A stretch of DNA of 64,000 nucleotides from Poecilobothrus nobilitatus. Taxonomy: Eukaryota; Arthropoda; Insecta; Diptera; Dolichopodidae. The stretch is taken from positions 238,849,825 to 238,913,824 of the forward strand of contig OX352774.1 in assembly GCA_947095535.1 (NCBI GenBank), written 5' to 3'. The position numbers and the translations under genes were made by a program. Under the pieces are notes generated by a model. The model was given only the letters and a program-made list of their open reading frames with translations. It had not been told where the DNA came from and did not search any database. Below are positions 11,174-22,110 of the stretch, in pieces. Position 1 is the first letter of the stretch; every line of letters begins with the position of its first letter.

Positions 11174-12466
11174 TATACCCGTACGATAGGATCGGGTATA
11201 ATAAAATTACTCCTCCGTTTGTAACACCTCGAAATAAGCGAGCTAGATATACCTTCAAAGGTATGGATCGGATCAGAAAAAAATTCTAAGACTTTTGAGC
11301 CATGTCCGTCCGTCCGTCCGTCCGTCAGCACGCTAACTCAAAAACTAAGAAAGCTAGAATCTTGAAATTTACACAAAATATTCTTGGAGTAATTTGTAGG
11401 TTCCCTATTTTTTTTGGTTGAGTTTGGACCAAACCTTAAGGTAGCTGTCGAACACCTAACTTTTAGATCCCCACATTTTTTTTGAAATAGAGCTATAAAA
11501 TTTTACCTGCTGATAGATCTCACAAAAATATTAATTTTATTTTTTATAACTTTTTTTTGTAGCCCCACCCGTTACGGAGCTACAGCTCCCCAAAGGTTCA
11601 AAAAAGCTCTATATTTAAATTGTTATAGCACAAGTTGTATAAGGTATATCTTCATTTTGAAAACGCCAAACGATTACTACTTTTATTAGCTTTAAAAGTA
11701 TATATACAATAAATATATATTTGTATCATACGGTGTCTTAATTTACCGTTATGCGAAACTCAAATTTTGCAAAATTCTTTAACCCTTCTATCTTCTAAAC
11801 CGTTAAAGTTGGAAACTTGAAATTTTGACAGAAGTTAGATCTTTGAAAATTAGTATGAGTCATTTCAGAAATTTTTTTTGTATCACCTCCCGTTTAGGAG
11901 CTGTAAGGGGTCAAAAACTGAAAATTTCCTATTTTTAAACACCTGTAACTTGAACACCTGTTAAAATTTTTTTGAAGTAATACACAAAAATTAAAGCTTC
12001 AACATTATACTCTTATTTCTCTTAACAACTTTTTTCAATAGTATATGGTTACTTTATAATTGACGAAAGTGTTACTTGATTTTTTCAAATTTTCTAACAA
12101 ATTTCTTCAACGAATTTTTTCCATTTTGTTTTACTCGATAATTTGAAATTGTTGAGGATATAATGCGTAGTACATAAAAATGTAAATAAATAAACAACAT
12201 AACGGTTGCTTGAAGAATTTTTATTTATATGATATTGATACATATACATACTTATATAATATCATGTTTATTTACATATCGTATATGTCACTAGTGAATG
12301 AATGATAAGAGTATATATGTATATTATATAGCGCCGTATTTACATACATATATGTATTTTATTGTACTTATAAGAAATTATTCTGTCAATGGAATATTTA
12401 AATATAATATAATATAATATAATATAATATTTAAAATTATATTTACTATCTTGTACTAAGTAAATA
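11174..12466 (+). mobile_element. HINE family A, copy A4, 3'-truncated, nested in B2
   Basis: The 5' end TATACCCGTACGA starts at about 11174. The core has five GTCC units (about 11304-11325). It is nearly identical to A1 over more than 1.2 kb, including the (AATAT)n tract at about 12405-12430, and diverges abruptly after TTGTACTAAGTAAAT (about 12466). The last 300 bases seen in A1 (subterminal repeat, hairpin, terminus) are missing. The A1/A4 similarity suggests that this pair is younger than the other copies or comes from one subfamily. Confidence 0.8.
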
Positions 12467-12600
12467 TTTTCTTATATTATATTATAATTTCTTATATTAT
12501 AATTTTAAAAATTTACATATTTTCTTATTACAAAAAATTTCTTAAATTTAATTTTTTAAATTTTTAAATTTTTGTGCAAGTCACAATTCTAAACAGTTTG
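12467..12600. other. residual B2 sequence after A4
   Basis: Very AT-rich, with two imperfect copies of TTTCTTATATTATA near 12470-12500. It leads into the recognisable B2 3' end at about 12575. Confidence 0.45.
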
Positions 12601-12659
12601 TACTGAGTTTTGGAAATGTGCGCTTTTAAAAACCGTTGGTTTACATTCTACCTTGTTTT

Positions 12660-13210
12660 AGCATATTTTCAAAAAAATTTAAAAGAAAGTACTTATTATT
12701 TTCATTCTGTCCGTCTGAGTGTTTACAAAACTTTTACACTGTTTGAAATTAAGCAATGAAATTTTAAATACGGATAGGCATTGCCAAAAAACTAATTTTG
12801 TGGAATAAGTTTTTTCTCTAGCCCCACCCGTTACGGAGCTACAGCCATACATCGAACTTTATATAAAACCCTATCTTTATATTGTTATAACACACGTTCT
12901 ATAAGACGTGTTTTCTTCTACATTTCAAACGGGCTAACTTAGAGGCTTAAAATTTTGAGAGGAGTTAGATCTTTTGAAATAAATATGAGTCATTTCATGA
13001 AATATTTTTGTGTTTGCGAAAATGTGATTTGCTTTTTCTCAATTTTTTCTTATTTTTTTCATTATTTTTCGTAATTTGTATTAATAAAATACGTAATTTA
13101 TATTATTATAAATTTATTTTTCAGTATATCTACTCTTTGCTCTAGGTTTATTGTGGAATATTTTTTAATTTTGGAAATGTGCTGTTTTAGAAACCCTTGG
13201 TTTTTTCCAT
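12660..13210 (+). mobile_element. HINE family B, copy B3, internally deleted
   Basis: It starts directly at the B2 terminus: AGCATATTTTCAAAAAAATT, then CTTATTATTTTCATTCTGTC and GTCTGAGTGTTTACAAAAC. The conserved CACCCGTTACGGAGCTACAG box is at about 12824. Relative to B1 about 350 bases are missing: GTCATTTCATGAAATATTTT is followed at once by the block TTTGCGAAAATGTGATTTGC. The 3' end has TTTTGGAAATGTGC and the hairpin AAACC-CTT-GGTTT, with the same altered terminus as B1. The placement gives a head-to-tail B2-B3 tandem. Confidence 0.7.
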
Positions 13211-14499
13211 TACTTACATTACGGGAATTAGTGTTAGGTGCTAAAATAAAAACTAAATATTACAAAAAATGCATTACACAAAGGAAAAAGAAGGATATTA
13301 ATATAAAAGAGTTTTTTAATCAAAATCTGTTGAAAGATGGAATATTCCTTAAAACTTGTAGAGTATAGGAATTCAAAAAATTGTATGGTTTCCTTTTTCT
13401 GTCAAAAAATTCTTTTTTATCTATATCCTTATACATAAATTGATAAATACAGATTATAGGTATAAGAACATAAATATTTGCATTAATATCGATTTAAGTA
13501 GATATATGCATACTCTTTCAGAAAAGATTGAAGAATATTGATTGTGTGATATCTGAACTGCATTACAAAAAGTAAAGAAAAAGTAAACTTACGATCAATA
13601 TCAATCAATTGTCGAAAATTGAAAATTTAAATTATTTTCAAAATATTTGAATAGAAAAACTAATTTTTCATAACGTTGCGAACTTAGTAAGGGAAATAAA
13701 AAAGTTTTTAAAATTTGACCAAAAACGAAAAGAATTAATCAGCGTTCAGATAATATGCAAAAAATTGAAATGGTTTGATATTCTTAAGTGTAAGCGATTT
13801 CTAAATTTTGATTTAAAATGAAGGAACTCAATGGAAAAATTCAATTCTAATATTTAAAGCATCATTAGTCCAAAAAAGTCATTAAATAATATTCTTGGAC
13901 TTCATTAATTCAAATAACATTATACAATGATTCTCCTATCTTATACTAACTTTTAATTAAAAAGATCTGTATAATTTCTAGATTTGAAAATCTTTAAAAA
14001 ATCTTCTAGTTCCATCTATTTTCTGTTTAAGGTTTTCAATGCAATTCTTGTTAATTTTTTATACATACATGATTTAAAACCATCCATTACGTGTGTTTGA
14101 TTTTATAAGAATTTTATCGTTTGCCTTTATTTATTATGAAGTACATGTGTTATTTTATATTATGTGGAATTTTCAAAATTTACATTCAAATTGCAACAAC
14201 CACAATAATACTGGCAAAAAATATGTAGAAAATTTTTTTGAAGTAAATTGAAGATGCAATCGATTCTATATTTTGATTGTACACAACATATCGACCATAA
14301 TATTTACTAAAAACAACAAACAACAAAAAATAGAAAAAACATTGAACAGGAAAATTAAAAAGAAAATTTCAATGCATCTTTAAGTAGATATTTTTTAATA
14401 TATTCAGCAGCATTGGAACTAAAATAATGTGTAGATATAAAAGTTGAAAAATAAAACAAAAAAATTGGAGTTTTTAAAATTTTAAAGTTTTTTACCGAC
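13211..14499. other. AT-rich non-coding DNA
   Basis: The region starts with a short K/N-rich frame at 13153-13368 that overlaps the B3 end and has no family features. No other structure was seen. Confidence 0.55.
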
Positions 14500-14800
14500 C
14501 GCATACATTAATGTTATGGTAGGTATTGTTTTCATACTAAAAATTTGTACCCAAGATTTTCGCAAAAATGCACTACTCCGGTGTGGAGAAGGCTGTAAAA
14601 AAATTTTTAGCATGATGTCCGTCTGTGTGTGGGTATGTCTGTGGGCACGTGTACAGCTTAAACGACTGAGCGGAATTTTTTGAAACTTCATATTTAAGGT
14701 TATAACGTAAATATCTCGGATTGATAAGCTTTTGGAGCAAATCGGATAACCGAAAATGGTAGTTTACTAGTGTACTTTTTAAGTTTTTTACGAATATTTC
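14500..14800 (+). repeat. possible interspersed repeat with GTCCGTCTG core
   Basis: A more complex, less AT-rich block contains CAAGATTTTCGCAAAAATGC, then GATGTCCGTCTGTGTGTGGG and CGTGTACAGCTTAAACGACT. The order resembles the core of HINE-type repeats (a GTCC/GTCT tract followed by a conserved box), but no terminal repeats were found and no second copy exists in the window. Short frames on the minus strand through it look accidental. Confidence 0.35.
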
Positions 14801-15924
14801 GTAACAGAAAAATTTTATGACAAAAATTATTAAAAAAAAGTTGTTACACAAGTAAAAAGCAACAACTTTGCCATAGAACATTTTTTGATCTGACCAACAA
14901 ATTTTTTTTCTAAGTCCAAAAGTTCATATTATATACACTCCATATGAATTTATATGAACAATTTTTTTTTGTTTTTTTTTATATTCCTAAAAATTTATAT
15001 ATGTACATAATATGTACTTGTATCTATGCATATTATTCTTTTGTTGATGACATAAAATTAAAACGGTAAAATATTTGTTAGCAGATTCAATATTAATCTT
15101 ATGTTTGTTTTGTTGTTTACAGTTTTTATTATTTTTTACTTTTAATATTTTTGAATGAAAAAAAAATCATGTACCTACATTACATAATAATGGAAATGGA
15201 TGTATGAATGAATGAACATACATACATATGTAAATACATATATTTTTACGATTTCATTGCTTATTATTGTTATTGAATAAAACAAAATGTTGTTAAATTA
15301 TTAGAAGTTATTTTGCTTTGATATAAAATTATTATTATAAAAAAAATCTATAAATTTTGGCATTGTACTTTTCGGGTAGGGGCGGTCGATCCTGTGGTGC
15401 AGACAGCTGATTTTTTTTTTTGCAATTCGAAGAGGTTATTTTTTTATACTGAGTAATTTGTATTTCATTTATTATTTATTTTTTTTTTATTAAATTTTTA
15501 GATATTTTATAGTTAATGTTTAACATTATCATGAAAGCGCCCTTTCCTTTTTTGGATGTGGGTAAATAAAATGTCATTAAATTTATTGTTACGGTTATCT
15601 TATAAAAATAATCACAACATGTATTGCAAATTCAAAACTTCATTCAGAAATGCTGCCTTCCTTTTCAAAATACATCTGCAAAATTTTAAAACGTTTTCCA
15701 GCAATTTATTCGCCCTTTACTACTTATGTTTTTATAGATATTGTGTGGCAAAAGAGAATTAAAGTTTAAATTTTCCATCAAATATAAAATCAGAATTTTC
15801 AATTATCGGAAGAGAAGTTCAGTTTGTTTTCAACCTTTATAAATTATCGTAACACTGTACGAGTAAACATTTCACTTAAGACATCAAGTACATAGAATAA
15901 CAAATATTATAGAAAAAGCATTAA
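14801..15924. other. AT-rich non-coding DNA with a small GC-richer blip
   Basis: (CATA)n-like and poly-T tracts are present. A short GC-richer patch at about 15370-15412 (GGTAGGGGCGGTCGATCC) stands alone and is unexplained. The 15556-15762 frame has no recognisable motif. Confidence 0.5.
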
Positions 15925-16493
15925 AAGATAGCAAAAATATGCTCTACCATATTTCTAGACGTAGCTCATGCATTTGGCAAAGTTTGGCATGCAAGAAGAT
16001 TGATACCTTAGCAATATGTTGAAATACTCGAATCTTGTATTTATCTCGCAGATTATTTAGAATTAAACAAAAAGATGAGTATACTACACTAAGAGACATA
16101 AAATAAAGTGTGCCTCAGGTAGGATTCTAGGTCCTATACTATACTAGCTTTATTCAAGTGATCTAGCTGAATTGGAAAATGAAACTGTAGCAACATTTGC
16201 TGACAACTGCAATATTGGCAGTAGAATCGAATATTGACGAAACTACACCAAAACTACAAAATATAGCAAGTGACGGGATATTTTGTCATTGGACAAAATG
16301 AATGGAAAATAAAGCTAAATGAAACTAAATCTGTACGACTGTACATGTTAATTTTACTAACAGAATCGCATATAGTAAACTCCCAAAAAATAAATTTAAA
16401 TGGGTTAAAAGTATCAATCGAAAATTCGGCAAAATACCTAGGAATAACAGTGGATGTCAAGCTAAGTTGAAACTAAAGCAACACGTTAAAAAT
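15925..16493 (+). pseudogene. jockey-like non-LTR retrotransposon reverse transcriptase, decayed, part 1
   Basis: Several conceptual frames carry ordered reverse-transcriptase motifs of the jockey clade. FLDVAHAFGKVWHARRLI is at 15952-16008 (motif A; the family normally has AFDKVWH, so G replaces D). Then come VPQ and, after a +1 shift, ILGPILY (about 16112), then ATFADNCNIGS (about 16190). The catalytic FADD is FADN here. WKIKLNETKSVRL and SAKYLGITVDVKLS follow at about 16302-16468. Stops and at least two frameshifts make it dead. The sequence breaks where HINE A5 begins and resumes on its far side. Family assignment is by motif order and typical wording, from memory of the family, without alignment. 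Confidence 0.75.
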
Positions 16494-17948
16494 AAAACGA
16501 GGAAGAATACAGTTGACTTTGTCAACTCTTAGATACCCGTACGAACCGTTAGTATGTTCACAGCCTGTCACTCTGCTTACAATATTATTTTTTTAATATT
16601 TTAGTATTTCAAAATAATTTGGGTGAATTTTATAATTTCTAGTACTATGGGTTGTACATATATTCAAACTATATGTTTATATGTACATTCTTCAAAAGCA
16701 GATTCTAACCTTCCACATAACGATTATCAATCCAAAACTTTTTCAAATATTCTATAGTACCATTTAATACTAAGCGGTAAATGTATATTAAATTTACTAA
16801 GTACAAAACAGTAAATATAATTTTAAATATTATATTATATTATATTTAAATATTCCATTGATAGAATAATTTCTTATAAGTACAATAAAATACATATATG
16901 TATGTAAATACGGCGCTATATAATATACATCTATACTCTTATCATTCATTCACTAGTGACATATACGATATGTAAATAAACATGATATTATATAAGTATG
17001 TATATATATCAATATCATATAAATAATAAAAATTCTTCAAGCAACCGTTATGTTGTTTATTTAATTACATTTTTTTGTACTACGCATTATATCCTCAACA
17101 ATTTCATATTATCGAGTAAAACAAAATGGAAAAAATTCGTTAAAGAAATTTGTTAGAAAATTTGAAAAATTCAAGTAACACTTTCGTCAATTATAAAGTA
17201 ACCCTATATTATTAAAAAAAGTTATTAACAGAAATAAGAGTATAATGTTGAAGCTTTAATTTTTGTGTATTACTTCAAAAAAATTTTAACAGTTGTTCAA
17301 GTTACAGGTGTTTAAAAATAGGAAATTTTCAGTTTTTGACCCCTTACAGCTGCTAAACGGAGAGTGATACAAAAAAAATTTCTGAAATGACTCATACTTA
17401 TTTTCAAAGATCTAACTTCAGTCAAAATTTCAAGTTTCCAACTTAAACCGTTTAGAAGATAGAAGGGTTGAAGGATTTAGCAAAATTTTAGTTTCACATA
17501 ACGGTAAATTAAGACACCGTATGCCACAAATATATATTTATTGTATATATACTTTTAAAGCTAATGAAAGTAGTAATCGTTTAGCGTTTTCAAAATGAAG
17601 ATATACCTTATACAACTTGTGCTATAACAATTTAAATATAGAGCGTTTTTGAACCTTTATATTTCAACCTGAGCTACCCTAAGGCTTGGTCCAAACTCAA
17701 CCAAAAACAATAGGGAACCTACAAATTACTCCCAGAATATTTTGTGTAAATTTCAAGATTCTAGCTTTCTTAGTTTTTGAGTTAGCGTGCTGACGGACGG
17801 ACGGACGGACGGACGGACATGGCTCAAAAGTCTTAGAATTTTTTCCTGATCCGATCCATACCTTTGAAGGTATATCTAGCTCGCTTATTTCGAGGTGTTA
17901 CAAAAGGAGGAGTAATTTTATTATACCCGATCCTATCGTACGGGTATA
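16494..17948 (-). mobile_element. HINE family A, copy A5, inserted in the jockey-like remnant
   Basis: Both ends are present. The 3' terminus AAAACGAGGAAGAATAC is at 16494 on, with a perfect hairpin at 16511-16527 and then GATACCCGTACGA. The 5' terminus is at about 17948. The core has six GTCC units (about 17792-17820). About 150 bases are missing near 17660: GAACCTTT is followed by ATATTTCAACCTGAGCTACC, so the GGAGCT palindrome block and the poly-A stretch after it are lost. The same 11-nt string AAAAATAAAAC occurs at both edges. Part of it (AAAAC) is element-derived in other copies, so it is not a clear target duplication. Confidence 0.82.
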
Positions 17949-18190
17949 AAAATAAAACTAAAGAATAAATATAGTGAAAATTACTGGCTCTTAGGTCGTA
18001 AGTTTAAATTAGCAATATATAATAAAGAGTAAGCCCGTTTAGTACGCCATATTATTGTTGAAACTGCTCTACTTATGGAAAATCGAATTAGTAAAAGAAC
18101 GATTAAGAGGAAGAGACCTTTAGACATAGCGCAAAGTACAGATTTACTTCGGAAAAGTACATAAAAACCTATACTAAGGAACAAAATAAA
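17949..18190 (+). pseudogene. jockey-like reverse transcriptase, decayed, part 2
   Basis: Directly after A5 the plus strand reads IKLKNKYSENYWLLGRKFKL and then AIYNK. This fits the jockey segment that follows the KYLGI...D block (typically ...K.YWLLGRKSKLS..NK). Together with part 1 it shows one retroelement split by A5. Past about 18030 the resemblance weakens and stops accumulate. No 3' UTR or poly-A tail could be delimited. Confidence 0.65.
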
Positions 18191-18839
18191 GAAAAATTAA
18201 TAGTTAGTCAGTTTGATCATGGATGATGGGTGTGGTTTAGTCGGTAAAAAATCCAGGTTACATATTGTGCTACGGAGTACATTGTTTCTTTCCCACTAAC
18301 CCACGATAAATAAAAAAAAACTTGCTGAATGTTTTGAGTTAATTACTCTATTGAACGATGCTTAAAACATATTACTAAAAAAAAAAATATTTTTGTCTGA
18401 TACAAATTTAAAAAACAAATACAATAACCCTGTTATAAAAGAACCCCTTATAAAAGAAAACTTCAAAATTCACATTTACAATTTTACTTATGTCAGCTCA
18501 TAAAAGGACTAAACTTTTGCAACAACAAAAAAAAAAATTATGTCCAGCAGTTAGCTTCTAAGTATAGCTTTTGTTATAAAAATTTTGATTTTATAACATA
18601 ATTTTATTGCATAAATAAAAAACAAAAAAGTTATGAGAATTTTTATTATTATGAAACTTAAAATATTTACTTCAATTATATAAGTTAATTTTTATTTAAA
18701 AAGAATACTCGGGCATAAATAAATGAAATTGAAATAAATAAAAAATATATTTTTCTACAAGATAAATAATAATATTTTTTCATTTCATTGAAAAGTGCAG
18801 TTTCTACATGAATTCACTTTGTTCAAAAATTTCAATGAA
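18191..18839. other. AT-rich non-coding DNA
   Basis: A patch at about 18220-18300 has an A-box-like GTGGTTTAGTCGGTAAAAAA but no B-box. Otherwise the region is A-rich and featureless. Confidence 0.5.
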
Positions 18840-19612
18840 AAGTAAAATGAAATTTAAAGAAAGTAATATATAAAACCAAAAAGGACATTTTAAAGAAAAG
18901 ATAATAAAACACATTTAAGAAATTATTTTTAGAATTTTTTATGTAAAACAAAAATTGTACAAAAGTAAGAGACACTTTCATCAATTTTATGGAAATGCTA
19001 TAAATAATTAAGAAAATCCATGTAAAGCACATGTAAAAATAATGTTTGAGGTTTAATTTTTGTGTCTTACTTTGAAAATATTCATTATTATTTCTAAAAA
19101 AAAGGGCTTTTACATATTTTGATACTTAACATTTTAAACTTAAGTTCAGAAACATTTTCTAATTGATAATGCTAAAACATTTTCATAATCTTTAAGATTT
19201 ATACTAAAAGTTGCCTTGTAATACAGAGGAATCAAAATTTTGTTTTCACGTGGGTAATGGTAAATTTAAATACTAAATTGCAAAAGTTTGTATAATTTTT
19301 ATATTTTTATATGAAGGTTAAAATATTTTCTGTCATTCCACGTTTTTAAAACATTTTTTATCAAGATATTATGAACATTTAAAAATGATAGCTATTTCCA
19401 AATGTTGATTTTTTGTAACTACTTAATAGCCGAGACTATAAAAAAATTGTTCCTACAATAATTGTAACTTATTTTATTAAAAGATCTCTCAAGGGTTCAA
19501 ATTTCATTGTTTTATTTTAAATGATGTAAAAGTTTTGTATATAGACGAACGTTCAGAGCGAAACTAATAAGCACATTTTAATTGGGTTTTTTTTTTTTTT
19601 GAAAACGTGCTA
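18840..19612 (-). mobile_element. old, diverged HINE family B copy (B6)
   Basis: On the minus strand the 5' stem is still readable at 19612-19567: AGCACGTTTTC, then AAAATGTGCTTATTAGTTTC and a weak core with GTCTATATACAAAAC. The middle keeps spaced family words, for example ACACTTTCATCAATTTTATG (about 18970) and TTTAATTTTTGTGTCTTACT (about 19051). Substitutions are many and the GTCC tract is nearly gone, so it is older than B2 or B7. The 3' boundary is uncertain. Confidence 0.55.
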
Positions 19613-20327
19613 TATAAACCACAAGTATTTTTGCATGTACTTCGTACCGCATATTTTTTTTCAACCATTAGTTTTAAAACATTTTTTTAAAAATGTTAAG
19701 AGTAGCCACCATCTTCAGTATAATATTAACAACAATTCCTACTCTCTAAAATAACAAAAAGGATCTAGAATGCAAATGAAATATGTCTAAGAACACAATT
19801 TTACAATCATAGATTATTTATATATATTCTATTTTCAGCATTGATTCATGAGCTTAGTTCTTAAGATTTTAGATCTTTAGTTATAATAGTCAGAATTTTA
19901 ATTTCAATTTGAATATTATTTTGATCTGTATTTGTTGAATGTATTGTATATACACTTTTTTAATAGTTTTGACGTAGATAGATTGTCGCAATTTTTTTTA
20001 GAAATATTGAAACCTAATTTTTTTAAATTTATTCGTAAGCAATTTATTATAATGATAAAATGTGTTATATATTACAAAAATTCATATTGTGCACTTTTAA
20101 GAATTTAAAAACAGATATTAGTATTTTTTTTTAAAGGTAGATGATACTTCTCTAAAGAAACCACGAACATCTTCTATAGGAACAGACTTTTACTTACTAA
20201 ATTCACGACCCCATTTTCGAAATTATAATCGGATAAAACCCCTAACTGCTAACCTAGTATATTGACTTGAGAGTAGGAGTTCAAAAATATAAAAAAAAGG
20301 TGCGGAAACTGTAATTGGGGAGTTTTA
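19613..20327. other. AT-rich non-coding DNA
   Basis: No repeat shared with other parts of the window was found. A less AT-rich stretch (about 20150-20280) precedes the SINE and shows no open frame. Confidence 0.5.
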
Positions 20328-20530
20328 TATTACTTTTTTTGCTATCAGTGGCGAAGATACACATGCAGATCAAGACGAAGTTACTACATGCAGTAGTGTA
20401 CAGCACCTTCATGCATGCGAAAACCAAAAGCATCTTTACTGTAGTATAGCAGTCATTACTATTATTAAAATTATAATTATTATTAAATTGAAAGCCTAAC
20501 AACTTAACCACTAAAGCCATAAGTCACATA
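20328..20530 (-). mobile_element. tRNA-related SINE, family II, copy 1
   Basis: On the minus strand it starts near CTTATGGCTTTAGTGGTTAA (A-box-like), passes (TAA)n-rich sequence, and ends in GCCACTGATAGCAAAAAAAG. The string GCTATCAGTG plus the GCAGTNATTA(C/T)T(A/G)TTATTA block are shared with the copy at 38876-39128 in the same order, which defines the family. The B-box region is lost in this copy. A 79-codon frame across it is accidental. Confidence 0.55.
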
Positions 20531-21413
20531 TTAGTGTTATAGTAGATATTATAGTTAATCAGATATGAGTTAGAACACTGGAAAAACAATGAAGTCAGGA
20601 TAAGTTATAAAAATCACAGATCAAAGTTATAATAATCAAATCATATGTATCCTTGACAAGTTGACCACAAAGCAAATCTTGAACGAATCAACGTTATATA
20701 TTAAATCTAATATTAATCTCAAAATTATAAGAAAAGAAGAGTGGATTTTACAATTTTTTTTTTTTATATTTTTGTTATATGAAGAAATATAAAAAAAAAA
20801 ACTTTTTCCTACTTTTTACCTTTTTTCTTTTGATTTTTGATACCTACGTGTCTTTATAATTTAATAACACCAATTTTTTGGCTTCAGATTTGCTTTCAAA
20901 ATCTTTTTTACATATAATTTTCAAATTTTCAAAAATGTCAACATATATAATATAATATTCTCATGTTCGTTTAAGTTTCGTATGTACAAATTTGTCATTA
21001 AAAATGATTGGAACGTATTTTGAAGGTGTCAACAAGTAACAGGTGTCATATATTTTTCTAAAAAGAATGTTTTACTATTTTTGTTGTTTATTTGTTTGTT
21101 TTTCTTTCTGGATTCTTTATGATTTTATAAATGAATGTCATAAAGTGAAATTTTTTGAAATTAAAATTACCCGAAATGTTCGAATTATGATAATGAAAAT
21201 GAATATTATTGGAATACATTTTTTTTTTAGAATTTATGACATATGATATCTAATATATACACTATATATTATAATTAAATTTAATATAAATGTATAATAT
21301 AAGCTTGTACGTGATTTATTTGATGCTAATAAAAATTATATTAGGAATTGTAGGAAAATAATAATAATTTCTTTTATCAAAAAAAAAGAAGAAACAAGTA
21401 ATGAGGTTTGAGG
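20531..21413. other. AT-rich non-coding DNA
   Basis: The region is dominated by poly-A/poly-T. The frame at 21043-21246 is F/I/Y-rich and has no domain signal. Confidence 0.55.
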
Positions 21414-21859
21414 CTAAAGGTTTTCAAAAGCAAATTCCCAAAATTAAAAAATATTCCATAATAACTTTTAGAGAAAGAATAGATACATAAGTATATAGTC
21501 TATATTGAATAAAAAAAATCGTTAGAAAAATTTGTTAGAAAAAATTGCGAAAAACCAAGCCACACTATTCTCTATTTTAAGGTATTTTCATTACCATATT
21601 TTTATTACGATATTTTCTTCATATTTAGCCTTAGCTTAATTGGTAAGACAATATTATGAAGAAAAGTTGTTAAGAGAAATAAAAATATAATGTTGGAGCT
21701 TTCATTTTTTTGTATTACTCCAAAAAAATTTTGACAGGTGCTCAGATCCAGTGGTTTTTAAGCAATTCTCAGTTTTTGACCACTTACAACCTCCTAAACT
21801 CCTAAACAAGGGGAGGGGGCGACACAAAAATACTTTCTGAAATTACTCCTACTTAGTTT

Positions 21860-22060
21860 TTTTTGTAAAGTATTTCTCTGCCACATAAATGTAGACAGGA
21901 AATTACACAGACTTTTCTGTTCAGGGTTGAATGTAAATGTCGTAAGGCGGAATAATAAATAAGGGGGAAATCTAATAAGGGGGAATAAGGGGGAACCCAC
22001 ACTCCCTCGGTGTTTACAGCGTATTTTATACGCTCTTACCCACTAGGCCACCGACGCCCC
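21860..22060 (-). mobile_element. tRNA-derived SINE, family I, copy 2
   Basis: The minus-strand head is GGGGCGTCGGTGGCCTAGTG, continuing GGTAAGAGCG, a near-ideal A-box. The B-box region is altered (GTGTGGGTTCCCCC) and is followed by a short direct repeat of TAAGGGGGAA (about 21960-21995) absent from copy 1. The 3' body (AACAGAAAAGTCTGTGTAAT, then TTCCTGTCTAC) is shared with copies 1 and 3. Flanks ACTCCTACTTAGTTT (21845-21859) and ACTTCTACTTATTTC (22061-22075) match at most positions and fit a 15-nt target duplication within the host HINE. Confidence 0.72.
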
Positions 22061-22110
22061 ACTTCTACTTATTTCCAAAGATCTACAAAGATCTAACTCA
22101 TTTCTAAATT

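Larger units (their letters stand above)
10529..12659 (+). mobile_element. HINE family B, copy B2, split by A4
   Basis: The 5' end is at about 10529: GCACATTTCC pairs with AAAAATGTGC about 20 nt on. It is followed by TTATTAGTTTCAC and four GTCC/GTCT units (about 10581-10600). The body has ATTACGGAGCTACAGCC (about 10711) and GAAAACGTCATTCGAC. At about 11173 it is interrupted by family A copy A4. B sequence resumes after A4 and ends with AAGTCACAATTCTAAACA, TTTTGGAAATGTGC, the hairpin AAACC-GTT-GGTTT (12630-12642) and CATTCTACCTTGTTTT. The resumed 3' part matches the 3' part of B7, which supports the reading as one element with a nested insertion. Confidence 0.75.

Noticed and set aside
14482..14881. 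Two overlapping minus-strand frames of 69 and 102 codons
   Set aside because: They lie across a repeat-like block with a GTCC/GTCT core, and the reading frames carry no family features.
18220..18300. Another tRNA-like unit (GTGGTTTAGTCGG...)
   Set aside because: No B-box and no second copy.
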